Assembly (NCBI GenBank): GCA_030425195.1
Contig: JAUIAV010000001.1
Coordinates: 62,001 to 126,000, forward strand
Direction: 5' to 3'
DNA length: 64,000 nucleotides
Source: Gammaproteobacteria bacterium
GTDB taxonomy: Bacteria; Pseudomonadota; Gammaproteobacteria; Pseudomonadales; Azotimanducaceae
Each line of letters begins with the position of its first letter. Positions within the stretch are counted from its first letter, which is position 1. Shown in pieces: positions 41,299 through 50,202 of the stretch. A program made the position numbers and the translations under genes. Below the pieces are notes generated by a model. The model was given only the letters and a program-made list of their open reading frames with translations. It searched no databases and was not told where the DNA came from.

Positions 41299-42471
41299 AT
41301 GAACAGGGTCATCGGCCTGCTCGCCGTTCTGCTGGCCCTGATTCTCGCCATCGTGCACTGGGTGCTGCCCGGTCTGATCGAGGGGAGCATGAACCTGGTC
41401 CGCCCTCACCCCGCCTACGGAATCCGGGCGGACGCGCAGGCCCTGCATGACAGCCTGTTCATCGCCGACCTGCACACGGATTCTCTGCTCTGGAAACGCG
41501 ATCTCCTCGATGAATCGGACATCGGCCACGTGGACGTACCCAGGCTCCAGCGGGGCAACGTCGCCCTGCAGGTGTTCAGTGCCACCACCAAGAGTCCGTC
41601 CGGTCAGAACTACGAGGAGAACACGGCGGACTCGGACAACATCACGCTGCTCGCGGTGGCGCAGCTCTGGCCGACGCGTACCTGGACCAGCATCTACGAG
41701 AGAGCCCTCTATCAGCTCGAGAAGCTGCAGGCCTTCGCCGCCGACAGCAACGGCACCCTGATGGTCATCACCAGCGCCCCGCAGTTCCGGGACTTCGTGG
41801 ACCGGCGGAATCAGGGGGAGCCGGTGATCGCCGCCATCTATCTCGCCGAAGGCGCTCACCCGCTCGAGGGTAATCTCGACAATCTCGACCGCCTGTTCGA
41901 TGCGGGCCTGCGCATCACAGGGCTCACCCACTTTTTCGACAACCGTCTCGGCGGCTCCCTGCACGGGGTGAGCGGGGCCGGCCTCACACCCTTCGGGGAA
42001 GCCGTCGTCCGGCGCGCCAACGAACTCGGCATCATCATCGACGTCGCCCATGCATCTCCTCAGATGGTGACCGACGTACTCGATCTGACGCGCGCGCCCG
42101 TGATCCTGTCCCACGGCGGGGTCAGGGGCCTGTGTGACATGAGCCGGAATCTGGACGATGCTCTGATGCAGCGGATCGCGGGCGCAGGCGGCCTGATCGG
42201 GATCGGCTACTGGGACGGCGCCGTCTGCGACATCACGCCGGCGGGGGTGGTTCGCTCCATCCGCTACGCCATCGATCTGCTCGGTATCGATCACGTGGCG
42301 CTCGGTTCCGACTACGATGGCACCACCGAAGTGCTGTTCGACACCTCCGAGCTCGCCATTCTCACCCAGACCATGCTGGACGAGGATTTCACGGAAGCGG
42401 AGATCCGCGCGGTGATGGGAGAAAATGCCCGGCGTTTCTTCCTCGAACATCTGCCCGATCCGCCTCTGTAA
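41299..42471 (+). CDS. Membrane dipeptidase (M19 family)
   Basis: Dipeptidase of 390 residues with an N-terminal transmembrane anchor or uncleaved signal (VIGLLAVLLALILAIVHWVLPG, split here only by view). Metal site: HTD in LHTDSLL, bridging Glu in LAEGAHPL, His in LTHFFDN, His in ILSHGG and Asp in LGSDYDG, a complete set, unlike the paralogue at 11407. Membrane dipeptidases hydrolyse dipeptides, including those with a C-terminal D-residue, and some act on beta-lactams. The catalytic part should be periplasmic. ATG at 41299 follows GAGGCAGGC; the HxlR gene precedes it by seven bases. Confidence 0.9.
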   Translation: MNRVIGLLAVLLALILAIVHWVLPGLIEGSMNLVRPHPAYGIRADAQALHDSLFIADLHTDSLLWKRDLLDESDIGHVDVPRLQRGNVALQVFSATTKSPSGQNYEENTADSDNITLLAVAQLWPTRTWTSIYERALYQLEKLQAFAADSNGTLMVITSAPQFRDFVDRRNQGEPVIAAIYLAEGAHPLEGNLDNLDRLFDAGLRITGLTHFFDNRLGGSLHGVSGAGLTPFGEAVVRRANELGIIIDVAHASPQMVTDVLDLTRAPVILSHGGVRGLCDMSRNLDDALMQRIAGAGGLIGIGYWDGAVCDITPAGVVRSIRYAIDLLGIDHVALGSDYDGTTEVLFDTSELAILTQTMLDEDFTEAEIRAVMGENARRFFLEHLPDPPL

Positions 42472-42529
42472 TACTGCCCGCCTTCCGCTCGTACCCCGTA
42501 CGGGTGCTTGAGAATCTACCGGGAGTCCG

Positions 42530-43498
42530 ATGAGAGCCGTCCTGTTCGATCGCTACGGCAAGCCCGATCGGCTGAGGCTGGAACACCTCGATCCGCCCGC
42601 ACCGGGCCCGGGTCAGGTTCTCCTGCGGATCCGTGCTGCATCCGTGAACGACTGGGATCTGGCCCGCGTGCGCGGCGAATTCTTCAACCGGCTGATGAAC
42701 GGCCTCACCCGGCCGAGACGGAAGATTCCCGGCAGCGACGTGGCCGGCGAAGTGATCGGCAGCGGTGCCGGCGCCTGTGCCTTCGAGCCCGGCGATCGGG
42801 TCTACGGTGATCTGAGCCAGGCCGGCTTCGGCGGTTTTGCCGACTACGTGAGCGCACCGGAGTCCTGTCTGATCCGCATGCCGCCATCCATGAGCTTCGA
42901 GCAGGCCGCCTGCCTGCCTCAGGCGGGACAGCTTGCGTGGCAGGGCCTTTTCGATGTGGGGAAGGCGGACGCCGGTATCCGTTCGGTGCTGCTCAATGGT
43001 GCCGGCGGCGGTGTCGGCACCTTCGCGCTGCAGTTCCTCGAGCCCCTCGACCTGCGCGTTACCTGCGTGGACCGGGCGGACAAGCTTGGCGTCCTGGAGA
43101 GCCTCGGCGCCGACAGAACGCTCGACTTCTCCCGGGTGGATTTCACCCGGGAAGGCAACCGCTACGACCTGATTCTGGACGCCCGCACGACGCGGCCGGC
43201 TGCCGAGTACATACGCGCATTGAACCCGGGCGGCACCTACGCCACGGTGGGCGGCAGCATGAGGCACATCATCCCGATGGCGCTGCTCGGAAAAACCCTG
43301 CTCCGGACGCACGGCGTGCACGTGCGGGTGGTCAGCCTGGTGCCCAACCGGAACCTGCAGCAGTTCAATCGTCTGTTCGAAGAAGGCGGACTGCATCCCG
43401 TCATCGACAGCGTCGTTCCACTGGAAGAGACCCGGCAGGCGCTCGAACGGTTCGCGAGGTCCGATCACACCGGCAAGATCGTCACCCGTATGGATTGA
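42530..43498 (+). CDS. Quinone-oxidoreductase-like MDR family dehydrogenase
   Basis: Medium-chain dehydrogenase/reductase of 322 residues. N-terminal GroES-like catalytic domain (LFDRYGKPDRLRLEHL, LLRIRAASVNDWDLARVRG, KIPGSDVAGEVIGSG) lacking the zinc-ligand set, and a Rossmann domain with NGAGGGVGTFALQFLE, the AxxGxVG-type NADPH motif. This places it with zinc-independent quinone or enoyl reductases. It probably reduces a carbonyl-conjugated double bond with NADPH. It precedes the acyl-CoA dehydrogenase pair on the same strand by 58 bases, so an accessory reductase in the same pathway is possible. Confidence 0.92.
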   Translation: MRAVLFDRYGKPDRLRLEHLDPPAPGPGQVLLRIRAASVNDWDLARVRGEFFNRLMNGLTRPRRKIPGSDVAGEVIGSGAGACAFEPGDRVYGDLSQAGFGGFADYVSAPESCLIRMPPSMSFEQAACLPQAGQLAWQGLFDVGKADAGIRSVLLNGAGGGVGTFALQFLEPLDLRVTCVDRADKLGVLESLGADRTLDFSRVDFTREGNRYDLILDARTTRPAAEYIRALNPGGTYATVGGSMRHIIPMALLGKTLLRTHGVHVRVVSLVPNRNLQQFNRLFEEGGLHPVIDSVVPLEETRQALERFARSDHTGKIVTRMD

Positions 43499-43556
43499 GC
43501 GAATCTGCTATCTTTAACGACTTTTAATCCGTTCGAACGTTACGGAGGATTCGACA

Positions 43557-44732
43557 GTGTCAGACCTCGACGCATTCCGCGAAGAAGCACGCAGCTGGCT
43601 GAACGACCACTTTCCGTCGGGGCTTGCCCACAGAAGCCCGCCGGGCATCGCCGGCTTCGGCGCCAGGCTCACGGGCGACTGGAAAGCCTGGCAGACGAGC
43701 CTGGGTGAAAAAGGCTGGTCCGCCCCGACCTGGCCGGCGGAGTATGGCGGCGGCGGACTGAGTCCCGAACAGGCGCAGGTGCTGGGCGCGGAGATGGCCT
43801 CCCGGGGTGCGATCAGCCCCATCGGCGGCTTCGGCATCATGATGTGGGGGCCGACGCTGCTCGACTTCGGCACCGAGGAACAGAAGCAGCGCTACCTGCC
43901 GCCGATCATCCGCGGCGACATTCACTGGTGTCAGGGCTACTCGGAGCCGGGCGCAGGATCGGATCTGGCAAACCTCCAGAGCTTCGCGGAAGACAAGGGT
44001 GATCACTTCATCCTGAACGGCTCCAAGGTCTGGACCTCCGGCGCGCTGGAGGCGGACTGGATGTACGGTGTGTTCCGGACGGACCGGAACAACAAGTACG
44101 AAGGCATCAGCTTCCTCACCCTGGACATGAAATCCCCCGGGGTGGAGGTGAAGCCCATCACCCTGATCTCCGGTCAGTCTCCATTCAATGAGGTGTTCTT
44201 CACCGACGTGGTGATCCCGAAAGAGAACCTGATCGGCGAGAAGAATCTGGGCTGGAACATCGGCAAGCGGCTGCTGCTGCACGAACGCCAGGGCATCGCC
44301 GGCAGCGGTGGAGCAAACGTGGTCGGAGGTTCCTATGACATCGAGCAGGTGGCCAGGGACTACATCGGCCTCGAGAACGGCGTTCTGGCTGATGGCGCCA
44401 TGCGGGAGCGCATCGCCATGCAGAAGATGTTCGCCCACGCGTACGCGCTCACCGGGCGCCGGTTCGGGGAGGAGGCGGCCGTGCATGGCCCCACGCCGGC
44501 CGTCGGCATCATGAAAGTGGCCTGGGCCAAGGACAATCAGAACAGGGAAGAGCTGCTCGTGGAAATGCTCGGTAACCGGGGGCTCGGCTGGGAAGGCAGC
44601 GGCTTCTCGGACAACGAACTGAAGACGGTCCGCACCTGGCTCCGCTCCAAGGCCAACTCCATCGAAGGCGGCACCACGGAAATCAACCTGAACCTGGTCG
44701 CGAAGCGCGTGCTGGGCCTGAAGGGGTATTGA
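43557..44732 (+). CDS. Acyl-CoA dehydrogenase, likely catalytic subunit of a heteromeric pair
   Basis: Acyl-CoA dehydrogenase of 391 residues, GTG start with GGAGG eight bases upstream. GYSEPGAGSDLANLQ, GSKVWTSGALEADWMY, and SIEGGTTEINLN near the C-terminus are the expected landmarks; the Glu in IEGGTTEI is at the catalytic base position. The next gene (three bases later) codes for a shorter homologue without that motif. Such adjacent pairs form alpha2beta2 enzymes in actinobacterial and proteobacterial steroid side-chain or ring degradation (for example the ChsE4-ChsE5 and IpdE1-IpdE2 type). The substrate should therefore be a bulky or cyclic acyl-CoA. Confidence 0.92.
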   Translation: MSDLDAFREEARSWLNDHFPSGLAHRSPPGIAGFGARLTGDWKAWQTSLGEKGWSAPTWPAEYGGGGLSPEQAQVLGAEMASRGAISPIGGFGIMMWGPTLLDFGTEEQKQRYLPPIIRGDIHWCQGYSEPGAGSDLANLQSFAEDKGDHFILNGSKVWTSGALEADWMYGVFRTDRNNKYEGISFLTLDMKSPGVEVKPITLISGQSPFNEVFFTDVVIPKENLIGEKNLGWNIGKRLLLHERQGIAGSGGANVVGGSYDIEQVARDYIGLENGVLADGAMRERIAMQKMFAHAYALTGRRFGEEAAVHGPTPAVGIMKVAWAKDNQNREELLVEMLGNRGLGWEGSGFSDNELKTVRTWLRSKANSIEGGTTEINLNLVAKRVLGLKGY

Positions 44733-44735
44733 GCG

Positions 44736-45872
44736 ATGGCGGTACTCACAGAAGAACAGAACATGCTGAAGGACCAGGCACAGGCCTGGTCCCGGGATGA
44801 AGCGCCCGTCACGCGCTTCCGGAAGATGCGGGACAGCGGCACGGACGCGGGCTACGAGCAGGCAACCTGGCAGGATATCGCCGGCATGGGCTGGACGGGC
44901 ATTCTGATCCCGGAAGCCCTGGGCGGCTCGGGCATGGACTACGCCACCTTCGGCGTGGTGCTGGAAGAGACCGGCCGTCACCTGGTGGCATCACCGTTGT
45001 TCGCATCGGGACTCGTGGGCGCCTCGGCACTGCTGCTGGCCGGAAACGACGCCCAGAAGCAGCAGTGGCTCCCCGGCATCGCCGCAGGCACGTCCATCGT
45101 CACCCTGGCCGTGGACGAGGGTCCGCACCATGCACCAGAACAGATCGCCATGACGGCGGACGCTTCTTCCGGCAGCTTCACGCTCAACGGCAGCAAGGTC
45201 TTCGTGCTGGAAGGCGGCAGCGCGGATGCCTTCGTGGTCGCAGCCAGAACCAGCGGCACCGCCGGTGAAACCGACGGCATCACTCTGTTCCTCGTCCCGG
45301 CTGACACTTCAGGGCTCGGCGTTCAGCCCCTGAAAACCGCGGACAGCCGCGGGTACGCGGACCTGACTTTCCGGGACGTGAAAGTGGATGCCGCGGCGGT
45401 GATCGGAACCGCAGATGCCGGCTTCCCGATCCTGGACGCAGTGCTCGACCGGGCGCGTGCGGGTCTGGCGGCCGAGATGCTCGGAACCGCCTGCGAGGCG
45501 TTCGACCGCACGCTCGAGTATCTCAAGACCCGCGAGCAGTTCGGACAGGTGATCGGATCCTTTCAGAGCCTGGGTCATCGGGCCGCAACCCTGTTCATGG
45601 ACATGGAGTTCGCCCGCTCCTGCGTGGAAGCGGCGCTGCGCGCCATCGACGAGGGCAGTGACGAGGTGCCCATCCTCTGTTCCCTGGCCAAGTGCAAGGC
45701 CGGTGAATTCCTGCACGACATGTCCAACGACATGATCCAGATGCACGGCGGCATTGGTATGACCGACGAGTTCGACGCCGGTTTCTACATCAAGCGGGCC
45801 CGGGCTGCCGAAGCCACTTTCGGCGGCCAGTCCTATCACCGGCGCCGGTATATCTCGCACTTCGGGATCTGA
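44736..45872 (+). CDS. Acyl-CoA dehydrogenase-like, likely partner subunit
   Basis: Protein of 378 residues with the acyl-CoA dehydrogenase fold: AGMGWTGILIPEALGGSGMDY, TREQFGQVIGSFQSLGHRAA, and MIQMHGGIGMTDEFDAGFYIKR at the end. It lacks the C-terminal EGT(S)EI catalytic-Glu stretch and ends at YHRRRYISHFGI. The mid region DEGPHHAPEQIAMTAD is poorly similar to the FAD loop of the preceding enzyme. These traits match the non-catalytic or half-site beta subunits in alpha2beta2 acyl-CoA dehydrogenases. Co-translation with the preceding gene (three-base gap) supports this. Confidence 0.9.
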   Translation: MAVLTEEQNMLKDQAQAWSRDEAPVTRFRKMRDSGTDAGYEQATWQDIAGMGWTGILIPEALGGSGMDYATFGVVLEETGRHLVASPLFASGLVGASALLLAGNDAQKQQWLPGIAAGTSIVTLAVDEGPHHAPEQIAMTADASSGSFTLNGSKVFVLEGGSADAFVVAARTSGTAGETDGITLFLVPADTSGLGVQPLKTADSRGYADLTFRDVKVDAAAVIGTADAGFPILDAVLDRARAGLAAEMLGTACEAFDRTLEYLKTREQFGQVIGSFQSLGHRAATLFMDMEFARSCVEAALRAIDEGSDEVPILCSLAKCKAGEFLHDMSNDMIQMHGGIGMTDEFDAGFYIKRARAAEATFGGQSYHRRRYISHFGI

Positions 45873-45881
45873 GACGCCGGC

Positions 45882-45919
45882 CCTGACCGTCTGTGCCCGT
45901 ACGGGATCAGACGGTCAGG
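45882..45919. terminator. Long hairpin between convergent genes
   Basis: A 12-bp perfect stem (CCTGACCGTCTG and complement) surrounds a 14-base loop that itself contains the palindrome CCCGTACGGG. It starts nine bases after the acyl-CoA dehydrogenase stop and ends 21 bases before the stop of the convergent exported-protein gene. No T-run; a two-way terminator is the likely role. Confidence 0.65.
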
Positions 45920-45940
45920 ATCTCAACACGGCCCGGAGCC

Positions 45941-46696
45941 CTATTCTTCCGGCGCGGCAACCACCTGACGGCCCAGAAGATGGGCGGTGGAACAGTCGAG
46001 CACCGTATTCCAGTGACGCCCGAGCATCCGCCCGCCGTCGCTGCCCCGCATGTCGTCCGTCAGCGCACCCCAGGCGGCCGCGTCGTCGTGAACCGCGAAC
46101 AGACGCAGGTCCGGTGAGTCAGGCGTCGGCGTGATCGGGTTCTGCTGATACACCTGAAGCCGGGTGTGCCCCGCCGCTTTCAGATAACCCGTCAGGTGAT
46201 TGCGCAGGTCGGCGAATTCGATGGGCCCCATCCCCTCTCTCAGATTGCAGGCGGACGAGGTGAGATAGGCGGTTTCGCCCGTCATGGCTTCACCGCCGTT
46301 GTAGATCTGTTCCTGGAGGAGCAGGAACGAGGAGCAGGACGCCAGCCGTTCGAAACGCTCATTCACGGACTGCATGTCGGATGAAGCGGCTTCGGCGACC
46401 ATCTGCTCACCGTACTGAGTCGCGCTCCCGTAAAAGTTGAACCATAGGAAATCGAAATCCCGTGGCCCCTTGATCGGCGTCCATACGAAAGCCGGCGGTG
46501 TTCCGACTCCCGCCTTTTCTGCCTGACTGAGATAGTAGTCCCGCGCCTTCATCAGGTCCTCCATGCCGGAGTCACCGTTGAAATCACAGACGTAGACTTC
46601 ACCGTAGTAGCTCTGGGCATACGCCTCAGCGGCAACGCCGGCCAGCAGACACATGGACAGAGTCAGAATCGATTGCTTGAGCTTGTTTGTTTTCAT
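45941..46696 (-). CDS. Exported protein of unknown function
   Basis: Not recognised. The 251-residue product from the ATG at 46696 (AGGAAG upstream) begins with a signal peptide: KTNKLKQ, then a hydrophobic stretch ending GVAAEAYAQS. The longer frame to 46813 would place it internally and is rejected. The mature protein has four cysteines (VCDFNG, SCSSF, SACNLR, LDCSTA), and YVCDFNGDSGMEDLMKARDYY and PIKGPRDFDFLWFNFYGS near its start. It looks globular with alternating helix and strand. Periplasmic location is inferred. The gene is alone on its strand, divergent from the anchored PNPOx-like gene over a 215-base gap. Confidence 0.72.
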   Translation of the reverse strand: MKTNKLKQSILTLSMCLLAGVAAEAYAQSYYGEVYVCDFNGDSGMEDLMKARDYYLSQAEKAGVGTPPAFVWTPIKGPRDFDFLWFNFYGSATQYGEQMVAEAASSDMQSVNERFERLASCSSFLLLQEQIYNGGEAMTGETAYLTSSACNLREGMGPIEFADLRNHLTGYLKAAGHTRLQVYQQNPITPTPDSPDLRLFAVHDDAAAWGALTDDMRGSDGGRMLGRHWNTVLDCSTAHLLGRQVVAAPEE

Positions 46697-46911
46697 CGGC
46701 TTCCTACAAGTTAGTAAACGGATACCACTTACTGCATGCAGGGATGCACAGATACGGCCATGCACCGGACGGCGCATTTCAATGTCTTCCCCTGGAAAAC
46801 AGTGTCCACTCATCCGGGCGGGAAGTCCACCCGCTTGTTAGAAACTGCGGGCTGACGACTTCCCGGCACAGGTCCGGTATCGTGGCGCTGTCTAATCAGG
46901 AGAACGCCCAC

Positions 46912-47385
46912 ATGCCCCGCTGGCTGACCTATACGCTCACCGGAATCATCATCGTCCTCATCGGCATCGCCCTGGCCGCCCCTCTGGGACCCATGCCCGG
47001 CGTGCGCATCGGTGGCGCTGAAGCATCGGCGCCGGTGAGCTGGGCGGGGGCACAACTTCCCGAGGAAGTGCGCCTGGCCACCTATGAAGGCCCGTTTCCC
47101 TACGTGGTGACGATCTGGATCGTAGAATCCGGCGGTCGGCTGTACGTGATCGGCGACCCGGAGAGCACCTGGGTGGAGAAGGCGACCCGCGCCCCCGAAG
47201 CGAAACTGCGCATCGGTGACGATCTGTACGACGTGCTGGCCGTCAGGCAACCCCCGGGCCGGACGGACGTATTTCAGGCCTATATCGACCGCTACAGGGA
47301 CGGGTATCCGGAGATCGTCGCCGGCTTCCCGCCGCTGTCCGAGTTCGCCCGGGGTGGCGCGCTGTTCGAGCTGACCGCCCGCTGA
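46912..47385 (+). CDS. Membrane-anchored small protein, possible split-barrel fold
   Basis: Protein of 157 residues with one N-terminal transmembrane helix (about 4-24) and a periplasmic or outer-side domain. ATG at 46912 has AGGAG nine bases upstream; the frame above it overlaps the divergent gene's leader. The soluble part (PYVVTIWIVESGGRLYVIGDPESTWVEKA and LRIGDDLYDVLAVRQPPG) resembles the flavin- or F420-binding split barrels of the PNPOx/deazaflavin nitroreductase type in its order of strands, but the similarity is weak and inferred. It lies 77 bases before the SDR that starts the BVMO operon, on the same strand. Confidence 0.6.
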   Translation: MPRWLTYTLTGIIIVLIGIALAAPLGPMPGVRIGGAEASAPVSWAGAQLPEEVRLATYEGPFPYVVTIWIVESGGRLYVIGDPESTWVEKATRAPEAKLRIGDDLYDVLAVRQPPGRTDVFQAYIDRYRDGYPEIVAGFPPLSEFARGGALFELTAR

Positions 47386-47462
47386 GACTCCGCGATTGAC
47401 GGGACCCCGGCCGCTCGGCACTCTGAGGGGTCAGCCTACGGACGAATCACAGGGGAACAGCA

Positions 47463-48332
47463 ATGAGCGTAGACGGGAAAGTGGCCATCATCACCGGAGC
47501 CGGCGGCGGCCTCGGCCGGGAACATGCCCTGCTGCTGGCAGGTCACGGAGCGAAAATCGTCGTGAATGACCTGGGCGGCAACGTGGATGGCTCCGGCCAG
47601 GGCGATGCAGCGGACTCGGTGGTGGAGGAGATCCGGGCAGCCGGCGGTGAAGCCGTCGCCAACAAGGACTCCGTATCAGACCGGGAAGGGGCGAAGCGGA
47701 TCGTGCAGACGGCGGTGGATGCATTCGGCACCGTGGACATCGTCGTGAACAATGCCGGCATTCTCCGCGACAAGTCCTTCAAGAAAATGACGCTCGACGA
47801 ATGGGACATCGTGATCAACGTGCACCTGAACGGCAGTGCCTACGTCACCTGGCACGCCTGGCCGATCATGTACGAGAAGAACTACGGACGCGTGGTCTTC
47901 ACCTCCTCGGTCTCAGGCATCCTCGGCTCTTTCGGACAGGCCAACTACGGCGCCGCGAAGATGGGCATGGTGGGTCTGATGAACAACCTCTCCAGAGAAG
48001 GCGCTTCCCACAACATCCACACCAACTGTCTCTCGCCGGGTGCGGCCACCCGCATGACGGCAAGCGTACCCGGCAGCGAAATCGATCCGGACAATCCGGA
48101 TCCGGGTAACCGGCCGGGGCTGGTGAGCCCGGCCGTTCTTTACCTGGCCGGCGAGGATGCGCCGAACGGACGGATCATTCAGGCAGCCGGCGGCCGGTTC
48201 GCCAGCGACATGATCTACTCCAACACGGGCGTCGATCTGGGTGCCGACATGGACCCGGAGGCGTTTCTGGAAGCCGCGGACCAGGCGCTGGACATGAGCG
48301 ACGCGGCGCCGAAGACCACGTTCTGGCGCTGA
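47463..48332 (+). CDS. SDR of the MFE-2 (R)-hydroxyacyl-CoA dehydrogenase type
   Basis: Short-chain dehydrogenase of 289 residues. TGAGGGLGREHALLLA, VVNDLGGNVDGSG, NNAGILRDKSFKKM, SSVSGILGSFGQANYGAAKMG are nearly those of the dehydrogenase domain of peroxisomal multifunctional enzyme 2 and bacterial homologues, with catalytic Ser/Tyr/Lys present. It would oxidise a (3R)-hydroxyacyl-CoA or a hydroxysteroid with NAD. First gene of the plus-strand operon with the BVMO (four bases apart); a ketone produced here could be the BVMO substrate. Confidence 0.92.
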   Translation: MSVDGKVAIITGAGGGLGREHALLLAGHGAKIVVNDLGGNVDGSGQGDAADSVVEEIRAAGGEAVANKDSVSDREGAKRIVQTAVDAFGTVDIVVNNAGILRDKSFKKMTLDEWDIVINVHLNGSAYVTWHAWPIMYEKNYGRVVFTSSVSGILGSFGQANYGAAKMGMVGLMNNLSREGASHNIHTNCLSPGAATRMTASVPGSEIDPDNPDPGNRPGLVSPAVLYLAGEDAPNGRIIQAAGGRFASDMIYSNTGVDLGADMDPEAFLEAADQALDMSDAAPKTTFWR

Positions 48333-48336
48333 GCGC

Positions 48337-50199
48337 ATGCCGGCCGTCAGCATTGATCCCGAATCGGGACTGAAGATCTTCGACACCCGCGCGGCGAAGG
48401 CGACCGAGAAGATCGCCGGCAAGGGGTACTCGATCATCGAGGACGAGAAGCTCAAGGAACTGCCGCCTCAGCCTGCGGGTGCCACCTTCAATGCCGAGGA
48501 GCAGGCCCGGTACCGGGCTTTCAAGGAAGCCCGGCGCGGTGCCGCCGACTACATCGCCATGGAAGGTGAATTCGCCCGCTACCTGGAGGACGTCTATTCC
48601 GCCGGTCCCGTGCCGAGAGACGCACTCACCGACGACTGCGAGATTCTCGTGGTGGGCGCCGGATTCGCCGGGCTGCTGCTCTGGCACAAGCTGTCCAGAG
48701 CGGGTTTCAAGGACGTCCGTTTCTGCGAGAAGGGTGGTGACGTGGGCGGCACCTGGTACTGGAACCGGTACCCGGGCATTGCCTGCGACGTGGAGTCCTA
48801 CTCCTATCTGCCCCTGCTCGAGGAAATGGGCTACTTCCCCACCATGAAGTTCGCCTCCGGGTTCGAGATCATGGAGTACTGTCAGAACATGGCAGAGAAG
48901 TTCGGCTTCTACGACCACTGCCTGTTCCACACGACGGTGGAAAGAACGGACTGGGACGAGGAAGCCGGGCGCTGGACGGTGCATACCGACCGTGGCGACG
49001 CCATGCGCGCCCGCTACGTGGTGCTCGCGAACGGCATTCTCACCACGCCGAAACTCGCGCGCATAGACGGCATGCAGACCTTCCGGGGCGATTCCTTCCA
49101 CACCTCGCGCTGGGACTACAACGTGGATCTGGAAGGCAGACGGGTCGGCATCATCGGCACCGGCGCCACCGCCGTGCAGGTGATCCCGGAAATCGCCCGG
49201 GTGGTGGGCGAGCTGTACGTTTTTCAGCGCACACCTTCCTCCATCGACGTGAGAGACCAGCGGGCCACCACGGAAGAGGAGATCGAAGCCTGGAAGCACG
49301 AACCCGGCTGGGCGAGAGCCCGGCGCGCACGTTTCTCGAAGATTTCCGCCGGCAGAACGGCGATCAAGGCCAATGACGACTATCTGGCCGGCCGGGTGCC
49401 TGACTACAAGGAGCGCAAAGCACACGAACGGCCGCTGTCGCCGGAGGAGATGATCGAGGCGCAACTCGAATCCAATTTCCGCATCATGGAGCAGATCCGC
49501 GCCCGTGTGGACGCCATCGTGGAAGATCCGGTGACCGCTGAGGCGCTGAAGCCCTACTACCCTTATGGCTGCAAACGGCCCACGTTTCACGACGAGTACC
49601 TGCCCACGTTCAATCTGCCGCATGTGCATCTGATCGATACGGCGCCCATGGGCGTCAGTGAGATCAACGGGCGCGGTGTGGTCCACGACGGTACGGAGTA
49701 CCCGCTCGACGTGCTCATCTACGCCACCGGCTTTCAGTGGATGGCCACCTCCACCTTCAACATGATACGGGGCCGGAACGGCGTCACCCTCCACGACAAG
49801 TGGCGGAACGGCGGAACGAAGACCTTCCTCGGAATTCACTCGAACGGCTTTCCGAATCTGTTCATCGTCTCCGGTCCCCAGGGAGGCGGCGGCAGCTTCA
49901 ATTTCACCGACGCCATCGACACGCACGCGGACTACATCGTCTGGATGCTCGAGACTCTGCGCGATCGTGGCGACAACGTGGTCGACGTGGATCCGTCAGC
50001 GGAGGAGAAGTACGCCGGGCACTGTCGGGCCGCCGATGTCGCCACTGCGCCGCTGCGCGACTGTCTGTCCTACTACAACGGTCACGGTGATGCCGAGCCG
50101 GGCAGTCTCGCGTACTACGGCGGCGGCTACTGGCACAAGTACCGGACCCGGGCTCAGGACAGTCTGGCACCGTATCTGTTCGACCACGCGCCGGACTGA
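48337..50199 (+). CDS. Baeyer-Villiger monooxygenase with N-terminal extension
   Basis: Flavin monooxygenase of 620 residues, about 80-100 longer at the N-terminus than cyclohexanone monooxygenase. FAD site GAGFAG at 107-112, GGTWYWNRYPG, BVMO fingerprint FRGDSFHTSRWD, NADPH site GIIGTGATAVQ and DVLIYATGF are all present. The N-terminal extension recalls 4-hydroxyacetophenone monooxygenase. It would insert oxygen next to a carbonyl to make an ester or lactone. Upstream is an MFE-2-like SDR; downstream are TctCBA and a dienelactone hydrolase, so ketone to ester to carboxylate is the natural reading. Start codon follows the SDR stop closely. Confidence 0.93.
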   Translation: MPAVSIDPESGLKIFDTRAAKATEKIAGKGYSIIEDEKLKELPPQPAGATFNAEEQARYRAFKEARRGAADYIAMEGEFARYLEDVYSAGPVPRDALTDDCEILVVGAGFAGLLLWHKLSRAGFKDVRFCEKGGDVGGTWYWNRYPGIACDVESYSYLPLLEEMGYFPTMKFASGFEIMEYCQNMAEKFGFYDHCLFHTTVERTDWDEEAGRWTVHTDRGDAMRARYVVLANGILTTPKLARIDGMQTFRGDSFHTSRWDYNVDLEGRRVGIIGTGATAVQVIPEIARVVGELYVFQRTPSSIDVRDQRATTEEEIEAWKHEPGWARARRARFSKISAGRTAIKANDDYLAGRVPDYKERKAHERPLSPEEMIEAQLESNFRIMEQIRARVDAIVEDPVTAEALKPYYPYGCKRPTFHDEYLPTFNLPHVHLIDTAPMGVSEINGRGVVHDGTEYPLDVLIYATGFQWMATSTFNMIRGRNGVTLHDKWRNGGTKTFLGIHSNGFPNLFIVSGPQGGGGSFNFTDAIDTHADYIVWMLETLRDRGDNVVDVDPSAEEKYAGHCRAADVATAPLRDCLSYYNGHGDAEPGSLAYYGGGYWHKYRTRAQDSLAPYLFDHAPD

Positions 50200-50202
50200 A
50201 TC

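Noticed and set aside
48175-49926. Long minus-strand open frame opposite the BVMO
   Set aside because: No motif, no start signal, and the opposite strand codes for a complete BVMO.
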